Shown: positions 9,619-21,900 of the stretch, in pieces
How the letters are laid out: each line of letters starts with the position of its first letter
How positions within the stretch are numbered: the first letter of the stretch is position 1
Assembly (NCBI GenBank): GCA_004026145.2
Contig: CP034987.1
Location: 2,120,014-2,184,013 of the forward strand
DNA: 64,000 bases
Reading direction: 5' to 3'
DNA from: Takifugu bimaculatus
Lineage: Eukaryota; Chordata; Actinopteri; Tetraodontiformes; Tetraodontidae
The notes under the pieces: generated by a model
The model's database searches: none
What the model saw: the letters and a program-made list of their open reading frames with translations, nothing else
What the model was told of the DNA's origin: nothing
Made by a program: the position numbers and the translations under genes

Positions 9619-12405
9619 ACTACCACAATCACCACCACCCAAAGCATAAATGCTCCTTTTAGATTTAAGAGTTTAATCAGCTCCAGATTACAGATGGGAG
9701 GAGCCACTGAGCTGCAGGGAAAAAAAAAACAGAAATATAACACAAATACTATGATTAAAGAAACATGAAAATATGCCGAATAACAACAAATCAGGAAGAT
9801 GAGAGATTCTCACACAGCAGCTGTATTTAGAAATCCCCGCTGTGCAGTGTGGGAAATGGCACCGCATCCTGTCATTTTGTTGTTTTCTTTGCCGCTGCTT
9901 GATTTGAGTTTTAGCTCGGCCGTTTATCTGTTGAGCGGGTTTCACGATCCGTGGGCCTTGGAAAACCTCTTTAAAACCTGGACACATAAATCCCAAACGC
10001 ACCGACGTCAGTGAAAAAACCTCCACCTCTTCCCCGGGCAATGGCGGAAATTGAAGAGCTAGCCTCCGACGGCATCATTTCTGCATTAGTGGTGTTGTCA
10101 GAAAAAGTTAGAAGAGGTAAAAAAGGAGTAAATTCCAAGTATAAAGAGGACAGAGAGCATACTCTCCTTTGCAGCTGTTCGGCCTGACATGGCACTCCGC
10201 TCCCCCCTTGGACAGCCAGTGGTGCTGCTGTTCAGCGGGTCAGATTGGGTCAAAAGTCACCTCGGACGCCCACGCAGTGACCTCTAACCTGTTCCCATGA
10301 TGCAGCTGAACCACAGAGGGATGACAGAGGGACGAGGATCTAAATAAATGAATGAGTGGAACGTAACTAAATCAAATTACGTAAATATTTGGCCCACCAC
10401 GATGATGGAGACGCAACCCCTCCACATTATCAATAATTGAATACGCGAGGCTCTCCCCCGCTGCACGGACAGGAAGCGCGCGCTGCTTTATTCATTTACC
10501 GCTCACTTAACGTTGGGAGGTGGAGGCACGACGGCGGGGCAGGGGGGGTCTTGACGGAGCTATGGATGATAACTCTCAATCGCTGTCTTTGTGTAGGTAC
10601 AGCCAGATGCCAGGTCAGACCCGGTCATACACATCCACAAGAACACAAACATGGACGTTCGGTTAGAAAAGCAGTCATGTTTATGAGGTTATTTAATTCA
10701 GCACGAGGACGAGTGTGTACCTACGCTGCATTTATAAACATGCCTGTTGCAAAGGGGGAAGGCTTTAATTAAATCAAGCGGCCTGACTGTAAAAGCCCTG
10801 CAATCTGAATAGAATTTTAAATACGAGCGTCGAAGTGCACTTACCACATGAAGCATTTCTTACTTCCAGGAAGCTTTCAGCAGCCGATGCTGATTTTTTC
10901 CAGCGTGCCACAGTGTCGCTCTTTCCCCAGATTTAAAATCTGGAAGCTTTTGTTTGTGATTTTGGTCTACAATGCTTTGATTAACGGAGCCTTATGGTAT
11001 AGAGGGGGAAACGTTAAATAGAACGCAATACACATGGAAGAGATATGGCACCATGCTATGCTAGTAGTAACTCAACGTCCCGAGAGCCCGGGTCAATCCT
11101 GCAGTCGTCATTCAAAAAGCAGCGCGAAGATTTTGAGCGCAGACTATTTGTTCCAAATATGAGTGATTTACACAAGGTTGTGGAAAATTAATGATGCATT
11201 TGTGCGCCGCTCCTTGCAGAGACTCAGCTGTTGGACGTGAGCGAAGCTCAGAGAAGAGCAAGAAACATGCTGTATTCATTATTTGAACAAATAAATCAAC
11301 AAATTATCGGATTTCAATTCATTGAAATTGAGCTAAAAGCGACATTACGCTTTTTCACTGGCAAGAGATTAGCTTCCTCCTCGTGAAAAACAGAGACAAA
11401 CAATTTTAATTCTACAGTGTTTCGCACGACTGCAGGAATGATGTCATGGTGCGGCATGGTATATTACTGACACGTCAACATGTTTACATGCACGGAGTGT
11501 ATGTCTGCACGCTGGGAGGCTGTGATTGTAAAAGAATCTGCACTTTCCCTTCATTTACCCTCACTCTCTCCCAACGCCATTCCCGGCATCCACATTTTGA
11601 AGTGTGTGCATATACAGTAAAATACACAAACACACACGCGGTGGGAACTCGATCCAGACCACAGCTTTCAGCACGGTCGGCCGAATCCCTCGAGTCTGGA
11701 GCAAAGATAGAATTAAAGAGAAGGAGAAGCGGAGAGAGAAAGCGTCCAATTTGACCTCATCGGATCCTTTCACACACACATGCGTTCGGCGGCGCAACAC
11801 TGAGTGGTTGGGACAGCTGCGGGATAGTGACATCATCTTTGGTTGCCCGCCGCTGTATTTGATCTGGGCTGGGAGGATGGATTGGGACTGAAACACCAGA
11901 CTGCTCTCTGGAACCACATCCTCTGCCAGAAACAGAGCAGGACGAGTGTTTTCTCTGTTGGTGCGTTTGTAAGGTCGGATGCACGCACGTGAGAAAACCA
12001 AAGCGTGACACGGAACCCCGTTCCCTCTTTGTTTCCTCGCCTTGATGCTTTGTGTATATCCCTCACAGTAATCAGACCATTTTCTTCCGAAGCGGTTGTA
12101 AATACAGTCTGCCGGGCAGGCTGTCTCCGACAGGGATGAGGGAACACTCTGAAACTCAACAGTCTACTTCGGAGGTTCTCAAGGGCATACAGGGGTACAT
12201 AATGACACCCTACGATGCAATCAGAGCGCACCCGCTGTGATTTGTGAGGCATCCAAGGCCTTCGTTAGCACAAAAGTGTCGATTCATTAGGCTGTCTGAC
12301 ATCATCAGCGGCAGTAAATTAGCTGTTAGCATGGAAATGAGAGATGTAAGGTCACTGAGGACACCTTTTCTGTCAGGTCAGTGACGAAGACACGAGATCA
12401 AGGAT

Positions 12406-12410
<5 letters not shown>

Positions 12411-12465
<55 letters not shown>
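12411..12465. repeat. (AC)n microsatellite
   Basis: About 27 uninterrupted AC units. Confidence 0.97.
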
Positions 12466-12467
<2 letters not shown>

Positions 12468-15400
12468 CTTCCATTTAAACAACTATAGTTACATCTGTTT
12501 TGAACTTTCTCTTTTTGAAATATCATGATTATATTTGTGATGCTCGTTATTATATTTGTACACGTTCAAATCTATTTTCCGTTGATATGCTGCATGAGTG
12601 TGACTAAACTGAGTCCCGGTCCAACAGTAACACCTATTTCCTTCCAGTAATTTCAGTGTTGCCCAACAGAAAGACGTGACACAGCGAGCTTGCTGTTTGT
12701 TAGTACAAGTCTGGCCAACTTGCCAACCTTTGCACACTTGAAAATACCTTTCCAAAGTTAAACCAATTTCATTTTACTGGCTCCAATCCGTCACCGCTGC
12801 CACGAGGTGGCTCAACTGGTCTAATCATAGCGCCCATCCTAGCTAATGAAAGTCCGTCCTCTGTCACACACCTCGTGATGTCATTGTCTGATCTTCAGCA
12901 GCAGCGCTGTCAGCTGCTCTCACCGGCTGACCTCGGCGCCCAAAAACCGCTGTGGCACATCTGCCTTATTAGTTCCTCTTTCATCAAGCTCGTCAGTCAA
13001 CCACATGGGAGTCTTGAGCTTCCACCGTCGCAAATGTGTGGAAATAATTTGTGAGATACGTTGATGCTTACGTACCTTCTGTTCATATATCAGTAATGGT
13101 GATTCTCATGGCAGCAGCATGTGGCTGTAGGTGTTTTCTTTTCTTTGCCATTCTTTCTTTACCATTGTGCTGAGAGTAAAAGGCAAAGCGGTGAGTGAAG
13201 GAGAGAGAGCAAAGGGCTACCACCTACCGAATTAGACAGTGCACTCATTTTGCTGAAAGTCTGCAGTGACACAAAAGGTGTAAATGCCATCTGGGCTAGG
13301 CGGCTACGCTACATCCACAAACAAAAGGGGCCCATTCACTCAGCCAGCCCAGCCATAGCCATCTGCTCTTGGTGAGAATGAGTGGGAGAAGGGACCCCTG
13401 TACCTCTAGGACTCCCATGAGGTCCCCGAAATACAGGATTCCAGTCTGATATCAGCATAATATTATAATCGGGGGTACGAAAATATGAATGAAGATGATC
13501 CACGTCACAGCAGGAGCTGACTGAGCCATGGCGGCAAATGATACAGACGCGCTGCAGTGGGAAAGGGAACACGTGTGGCGGCGAAACAATGGTGAAAAGA
13601 AGGCAACTGCTGTGGCAATAGGGTGGAGGAGGCTTGAAAGGGAGAATAGATGCCTATATACAGCTCAGAGGCGCAGATGTACACACAGAGCCACATAACT
13701 GTGGCCATTTATCATGCTTTGGATAATGTCAACCTGATCTAATATGGTTGCGTTGGTTTGGGTGTTCTAGTAATGAAGTCACGTCAAGACCGTAGTTTAA
13801 CAGCAGCTAAAGCTGCTCAGGAGCGAGAAGAATCTAAGTTGGGAATGTGGATTTGCTGCCGTGAATCCACAAGAAAGCGAGCCCACATGACACACGGACA
13901 CGCCGACAGAGAATCGCACAGCCCCTTTAACAAATGTGAAACTATCTCAGATTTCTCGATCACAATCTCAAGTTACGATGTATAAACTACACGGAAGCCC
14001 TGAGTGACTTTCAGATGAAGTGAGATGTATCGGCGTCAGTGTGGCAGCAACACAGCTTTTATTTTAGTACCCTTGCAGGAGAAATCCAAAGCAACTATCT
14101 ACTACTTCAATCCCTATCTTTCCCTTTCCTTTGCCAATTCCCTTCTGTTTATTGAGCGTTACGGGGTTATAGGCCGTAAATGTATACTTTGCCCCATTTT
14201 CACCGGTCTTGTCCCATTCGCTGGCCTTAATCAGTGGAAAAATGGGCTCTGCAAATATTAAACCAACCAAAATGAAAGTTAAATGGCATATTTTGACTCC
14301 TGGCTAGTAAATCTGTTTGTGTAGTGTTTCCATGTTTCAATATTAAGCAAACACTACTTCTATTTACCTGCATTCCTCCTAATGTGGAACAGCGCTCTGG
14401 TTGAAAAATCCCATACAGGCTTTGAGTTGATGGTAAAAAGGACCCGACTTTTAATTTAATCTATCATCTCATCTTATTGTACCCTATAAACATTTCACCT
14501 CATAATGACTCTGCAGAATCATTAATCAGAGAGAACAGACACAACAGTTCGGCTGTAGTCAGTATTCGCAGACCAAAGCCAGTCCCCTGCTGTCATCATC
14601 GGATATTGTTAAAGAGCCATCAGACAGTCACAACATGTCACAATCTTTTATATTAATGTCAGCACCATTAACTGAAAGCTCTCACGGATCCAGTTCACTC
14701 TCACTGTCACTAGCAGTCTACCCCTGTTGGAATGCGCAGGCAGGTTCGCCAAATTCTTTTTTCACCTCCGCCCGTGTGAGCGTACATGCATGCAGCCTGT
14801 CCGCCTTAAATCACGAGCAGGACAGCTGAAATGGTGAAAAGCCAGCTGCTGGTGAGAGATGCCTTGTCAAAACGGATGACTCAGGCTAATGAATGGACTT
14901 GTTCGCAAACACAAGCTGACACAGAACGTGTGGAAACCTCCCCATCGGCTGCTGACAGATAGTTCTCAGAGGCTTCAAATTAATGACGCCTCCACTCAGT
15001 TGATTTCCAGAGGCCGGCAAGGCTCAGGCCGCCGGCTAAAGCAGACTTTGAGCCATCAGACCTTCGATATTAACAGGCATGTGTCGTAGCCACAGGACTT
15101 TTCTAGAGAGTCATTTCAGCAACTGCATTTCTTTTAAGTTCAAGTTGACGCCGGCCACTTTCATCAATGCGTTTTAATCACATGATGATAACTCTTATGT
15201 ATCCATGGCCACAGCCTGCCTCCAAATATGCTGTTTATTATGGCAAATAATTAGAAATTATTTGGGGGGGGTAATTTTATTTATGTATTAATTCAGGCGT
15301 ACATACAGTGAGATATGATCTCAGTGATATTGTGATATACCGTACCTCTGAATAATATAACAATATCATTTATATGAGAAAACCTAGATGATAATTATTA

Positions 15401-17100
15401 AAGATAATATTTTTTTTAATCTCTTCACACAGTTTGATGAAAGATGTTGATAACAACTACTTTGAAGTCTTGGGAAGGACTTGGATGTCATTTAAAACAT
15501 ATTTTACAATAAAACATGTGTAGTCAACATTATTATTTGTCCCGTATCATGCACGGATCATTCTTTTACGAACAGGCACCATGTTGGTGCCACATCTACT
15601 TAGACATTATGTCAAAGACAGGAAGTCCTGTTAACCTGAGTGTCTCTGTGTGTAGATACTTAAAAGGCAGAAGGAGGTTTGTGGCAGGCTTTGACAGGTC
15701 TGGCATGCCTGCAGGCATCTGGGCTGTCAAACAAGCAGTAAAATATCCAGATACAAAGCAGGGCGAAGAATTACTGACTGACAGCTACGCAGACTGTGAT
15801 GCCTTCATAACGACAAAACATTAAAATAATCACTCTCTCTCACCCACTTTGCTAATTCTCCTTTCATCCCACCTTTTAGATCTTTATCAACCTATTGCCG
15901 TGTGATCTCTTGTTTAACTGCAGCAGGCCTGAAAGCGGAGCAGTAGTAAAACCGCACTACAGAGCTCTCATGCTGCTGCTGCGGCTCTGGCTTGTCTGAG
16001 CATGACCGAACGTGACATGTGTGTGCAAAATTACCAACTGTGAATCTCCAAAAATGTCCCAAATTGAAAAGTCTGGAGGCGGGAGGAATTCAGACAAAGG
16101 TAGCACAGGGCGGGCGAGGTGGATAAGAAACAGAGGGCGAGCTGAAATTCTGTTTTTGTGTGCTTCCTTGGTTGTTTTTGATGTTGCTAGGGAGTGCTGT
16201 CATGGCCTGTCACCTTGACAACCAGGCTTGTATTTAACTCGCTCTCCAAACAGGACACATGGAGAGAGGCCCCTGGCTTCTAACCCTGTTGAACCTATAT
16301 AAACACACACAAAACAAATTCACACTCTCCATTCATTTATCTATGAGTCGTTCCACTACCTGTTTACTCTGCAGTGAAACCCTCCAGTATGTGTCAGAGC
16401 AGCGCCCCACCTGGCATGTAAGGTGGCGACAACGCACGCATAAGGTCATGGGAAGCGGCGTGCTGCTGTGCATTGCACAGGTGTGTTTGGCCTCGGCTGT
16501 GTTCGAGCACGTGAGCGCACTGGTGCATCTCTACTCCGCAGCTGTCACCATAACTCAGCGGGGGAGCCGACGTTCGGATCACAACAAAGCCGCCGGCGCA
16601 CAAAAGGCAGGATGGAGACGTGAATGAGCGAGGGATGCGCTGAAACGCAATGGAGCGCAGCGCTTGAAAGATAGATGGACTAATAGGTGGATGATTGAAG
16701 TGACAACAGAAATGACAGATGCGGCCGAATAAATGGATGGATTGACAGATGGATGGAAGGGCGGACGGATGAATAAGGGCGGATGGTGACAGAAGAAACG
16801 GCGGCAAGTCTCAGACATCAGTGGAAAGATGTTGATGTTTAGCAAGAAAACAATGCACCAAAACTATCAGGAACGGCTGTGAGTGGCCTTCAAACTTTTC
16901 ACGTCTGAAGTGGTGACAGTTTCTAAAGTAGATGCCAGAAATGGTGGGAAGGGAAGTTTGAAGTCTTCTGCTCTGATGAATGGGCAGAGAAGGACGGATG
17001 GGACTGGATAATGGTGTGAAGGCTTGTGTCGGCATTCTCCTTCCTCCCAATCTCGCCATCTCCATCATGTACCTTCCTGCCTCACATCACATATCAATGC

Positions 17101-17107
17101 TTTAGCT

Positions 17108-17149
<42 letters not shown>

Positions 17150-17423
17150 TCTCAAATGACTACTTTTGTAGGTACTTACCATAGACATACTTATTTACCT
17201 GTATCCTTACTGTAACCATCCCAACTAACTTCCTAAAGTTAACCCTTGCCCTATGCCTAACCTAAACCCAATTTTCAATTTCAGCCTCAACCTTAAAGTC
17301 ATGTTCAAACTGTAAAACAGGCCTTTGAAGTGGTGGGTCTCAATAAAATAGCCCCACTTTGCAAACATGGTCCCACTCCATGTAGAATGAGGTCTCTGGT
17401 GCTCAATATGTAGTAAATGTGAG

Positions 17424-17510
<87 letters not shown>
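17101..17510 (+). repeat. Dispersed CA-tailed repeat, copy 2 (with long (CA)n at both ends)
   Basis: It begins in (CA)n at 17111-17148 and ends in a longer (AC)n at 17427-17505. The core shares with copy 1 the motifs TTAACCC..., AAACAGGCCTTTGAAGTG and CTCAATATGTA(A/G)TAAATGTGA in the same order and orientation. The middle is diverged. The shared blocks show common origin; the class of element is unknown. Confidence 0.65.
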
Positions 17511-17511
<1 letters not shown>

Positions 17512-18298
17512 GCTGGGAGAACTTTGACTAATACATCTGTACTTCTTAATTATGTCGGGTGACTCCAACCCTCATAAGGATGTTGTCAGAGTCTTGCTGA
17601 GAGCGTTGACATATTTGTATTTATTTCACTGTTGTTGACCATTTATTTGCGACGTTGTCTTAGTTAACAGTCTTTTGCTGTTCAAGACAGCTTATTGTAC
17701 AGAGGCTGCAGCATTAATCAGCCGCACTTCATATTTAATTTAGATCCAAACAAAGCAGCAGACATCGCTCAGAACCACTCGGCACAAAGTAAATTCATGC
17801 ACAGCCTGTTGTTATAAATGAAAGAGCAGCTAAAGATTCATGTCTGCTGTGCACTGTTCCCTTACAAATACAGGATTTAAACTATCAGTGCAGTTCAGGA
17901 CACGTCCCAGCATCAGTCCAGTCTTCTCTAGTATTTAAACCCAACCTCCACACACACACTCGCTGTCACGTTGTTTGTTACCTTATGCCTTACTTTCCAG
18001 CACTAATTCCCAGAGTAATCTCTTATTTCCTCGGGACTGTTTGGTTAACGAAGTGAGGATTACGACTCCCTGGAACCTTATTTATGGGCTTTGTTCGGTT
18101 GTGGTTGACTTCCACAGCTTTCTACCCACTTTGCCTCCGCTGTTTGTGTGCTGTTTTTTATATCTAATTTCCACACATTACAGACATGGATTGAAAACAG
18201 TGACTGTCAGATTTCTGTATGTGGGATGTGCCCATTTCCTGTTTAATCCAAATTAAAGTAGCTGATTAAAGTTACTGATGTGTGAATGCTGTTGAATG

Positions 18299-18322
18299 CC
18301 CCCCCCCCCCCCCCAAAAAAAA
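18299..18322. repeat. Poly-C then poly-A homopolymer
   Basis: About 16 C followed by 8 A. Confidence 0.9.
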
Positions 18323-18856
18323 GGGTCTACCACATCTAAAACTAAAGGAAAAAAAGGGGTTTAATAAGTTAAATATGGCTGAGTGAACAATTTCTCAGGC
18401 CACCAGAGTGGGGAAATGAATCAAGAAAATTTCATATCTAATTTCCATAAAACTATCATCAAAGATTTGCTGCTGGTATAAATGCAAGAAAGCAACACAA
18501 CACATCTTCTGAGAATAATCATGTTTTTTCTTTTCAGTTCCAACATGATTGAAGCCACAAGTTAAGTTGTTTTTTATTTATTTTATAAGCTAAAGGAGAC
18601 CTTCAGCATGATTTCTGTCTATAAATTAAGATGAAATCGTGAGAAGAACCATCAATAAAATACTATATATTTGTGATTTTTGTTTCTCATCTTAGGCCTG
18701 CACATAAATTCATATTAAATATAGATAAATGGATCAATTCATTTACAGAGCAGATGCATCACGGTGTTGAATTGTGTTGTTGGACTGAAACTTTGTGAGT
18801 CTACACCCTAATATGTGGGACACCAAGTAATGAAAACTTAGAAGATACAGTACAAC

Positions 18857-18860
<4 letters not shown>

Positions 18861-18932
<72 letters not shown>
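18861..18932. repeat. (CA)n microsatellite
   Basis: About 36 uninterrupted CA units, among the longest perfect arrays in the window. Confidence 0.97.
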
Positions 18933-18933
<1 letters not shown>

Positions 18934-21900
18934 TGCATAAACAGAAGCTCAAGTTTGTTCTCTCTATGACGGACGTTCCACTGACCCTTCAATTTCGTAC
19001 ACACACACACGCTCTCTCGGGTCTCACGTTCATTAATCTTCATTTCAACACACACTCTGGACGCCATCAGCACATGTGCACCCGACAATCTTTTGGCACC
19101 GTGCGTCCCTCCCCTTCAAATACACACATACACACGTATAGTTGCTCTTGGAGGGTGAGATCTGATTGCTGACACTGATATCAGGTCCCCCCCTGCTGCT
19201 GAGCTGTCCATCTGGCTGCCCGATCAGAAGACAGAGTGGAGTCCTCGCAGTGGGGCTTCTGTCACTGTGCATTAAGGGAAGGCTGATGGCTGATATGAGT
19301 TGACATTGAGGATAATAATGTACTTGGTGCAGGTCTCACATCGGGATTGCAGTGGAACACGGTGACATCCGAGGTGGCTAGGGCGAGTCGTTTTGAGGGC
19401 ACGGCACTCCCTGATGATCCAGCAGCTCTTTTCCTGGATTTTGATGGTGTCTGGGCCACGGCCAAGGAGTAAATGCACACGTAGGCTATTACAGGAGGAG
19501 CTCTGTCACGCCTGAACACACAACCACGATGTTGTTCGACTTGACTATTCCAGTATATTTTCTGCCTTAATTTGAACTTCTCTAATTAAATTGCATTTAA
19601 AAACCAGGTCATGTTTTAATTGAAGGCAAAAGATGGACACTGTTTACCAATCCCTTAATGTTGCTTACGTATTGCTTACAATGATCCCTGACAAGGTCGA
19701 AAGCATTCTCCGATTGCTTCCAGAGCTCTGATTTACCGTAACAGGAAAAAAAAGAAAGAAAATAAACTCCAACTTTGCAGATGGCCCCTGCAAATCAGGA
19801 CCGCTGAAGGATTGAATCACGGAGTTTATTATGACTTTTATGGTGTGCATTCCAAATGAACGCCTGAGCACGAATAGGCATGAAAGGAAAGAAACCCAGC
19901 ACGTACGCGTTCTGAATTTCTCTTTCCATGTTCCGCAGCTTCCTCAAAGCCAACAAAGATACTTTAAAATCCTTCACCATCATAAACCTTGAGAAGAAAA
20001 AAGAGACAAGAACTGCAAAACCATGTGTTCGATCCATTTATTCACAAATTGCGGCGAACACAGACGGCTGTGTGGGCTGTGCTACCATTGTCTCCAGCTG
20101 TGACTTGGCTGTCAGTGAGGTATTTGGGGTGCAGGCTGGGGGCGGCAGGAAGGTTTAGGTGCTGTAATCAAACTCCCCTTATTCCCCCCAGACTCATTAC
20201 AAGGCTCAAATTCTGCACTAATTGGCTAGCAAGTCACACGACAGCCATGGGACCCCGTCCGCTTGGTAACCCCTGGAGACAGATGAGAGCATAGTAGTTT
20301 TATTATTTTCAATTTGTCAGGAACTTCAGGCTAGTTTTACTGAGGTCTCACAAAATCCTGCTTCAAATATAGTAGCAGGAAATACAAGTAGTAAATCTGT
20401 ATCCACTAAAATGACAGGAGACGCTGTCATTTTTTAATTGTACCTGGAAGATGAACAACCTTCTCCTCTTTTCTATCTGTTATGTATCCGGCATCTGTAT
20501 CCGGCTTCGTATTTGTCCGTTTTCATCTTTTGGCTTTTGTCCTGGGAGCCACCTTTTAGGTTTATTCTTCATTCTTTTGACCGCTGAACCGTTACCCTAC
20601 AGAGCAACACACTCCTCCACAGTCACACTTTATCACTTCTTAACCTGCCAGCTGATCCCTGCTGTCTTTGTTGAGAAGTGAGGGATGTTTTCATTTACCT
20701 GTCTCTCTTTCTCCATCTTACATAGCTTACGCATCTTCCTTTATTTTTTTCCCCCTGCACCTGGCATCGGCACTTGAGAGATGAAAGCGGAGACGGGGAG
20801 TGGATGTGGAGCTGGAAAAGGACGGGAAATGTGATCCATCGTTAGATGTTTCTTCCTCTGTGAAAAGGTCCTCGGCGGGGCGCCCCTGGATCAAAGCAGA
20901 CCCACGGCCTTCCTGCTAATGATTACCAATTTTACATTTGCCTGAAACCTACAGCCATTTGCACTAAATACAGAACAGCGTGAATGTAAACTCTTCTGCT
21001 ATATTTTTTTATTTTGACGTGCGTTAAAATAATAAGTGCTCGATATGAGAGCCATCCCGCATACTGAATCGGGCTTCATGTTTTTTTACTAGCATGCAGT
21101 TTAGCCACAACTATGACTAGCATGAAAAATAACATTTTCACCAGAAGTTTGTCTCTGGGTAGGTTTTTTTCTTACAGATCCATGTGGAAAAATAATGGAT
21201 TTTAACACACTAATCCTAACAGCAAATGGGAAATGGATTAGGAGCAATCAAGTAAACGCTGGGGTGGATCCTGGTATTTTAATTTTAGGGGACTATTGGG
21301 CCACTGAGGAAGAATGTGCTCGATAGAGTTCTATTTTAGTTTGGACTACAATTACAATTACTTTGTTCAAACCAAAGTACATATAATCACAATAATAACC
21401 ACTTGGCTCAAGTTGAGGAACAAAATCTGCTCACAATAAAAGAAAGGTTGAAGCTAGAACATGGAACAAAATGCGAACTTCTTCTAAAGTCTGATGTTTT
21501 GCATTCTCCTGCATCCACTCTGGATCTATATTTCCATGACAATGTGTGCAGCCATTTGAAATAAGTGTCCCTTTTCTATCTTTGACCTGCAAGACAACTC
21601 TTTGTGTTCCTAATTAGTGTGTTTGGTGGTTTGTCATCTTCAAATGTGCCCACCCTGCAACCAACCCTGGCTAACTGCTCATGGAGGCGACAGATTGCAG
21701 GGAATCACATAAACCTCTGGTCTGTGTGTCACCATCACTCAGGATTGTGTTGCCAGCTTGCAGACACACACATACAGTACGTTTACACACACGTCCCAAC
21801 CATCAGTCCAAGTGTGACATCAGAGATTTGACAAAGACAAGCTGGCCGAGCCGTCACAATTTTAACAAGCTCCAGCTGAGGGCAGACACTGTTATTGGGG

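Larger units (their letters stand above)
6446..12410. other. Gene-free interval, part 1 of the npvf-nfe2l3 desert
   Basis: No exon with both coding character and splice sites was found on either strand. It contains a dispersed repeat at 7780-8058, a poly-C/(AC)n tract at 9573-9618, and a near-perfect palindrome CCAGATTTAAAATCTGG at 10927-10943. Open frames here are short and low-complexity or unlike known proteins. Confidence 0.45.

Noticed and set aside
11561..12001. 146-codon minus-strand open frame
   Set aside because: No ATG context, splice partner or recognisable motif; overlapping frames of similar length on both strands indicate chance in a GC-richer patch.
12801..12877. Inverted pair CACGAGGTG ... 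CACCTCGTG
   Set aside because: Nine-base arms 60 bases apart are expected by chance in a window this size.
17225..17568. Frames of repeated Cys-Val across CA arrays (also 18743-19088, 31877-32131)
   Set aside because: Artefacts of (CA)n; no start context or homology.
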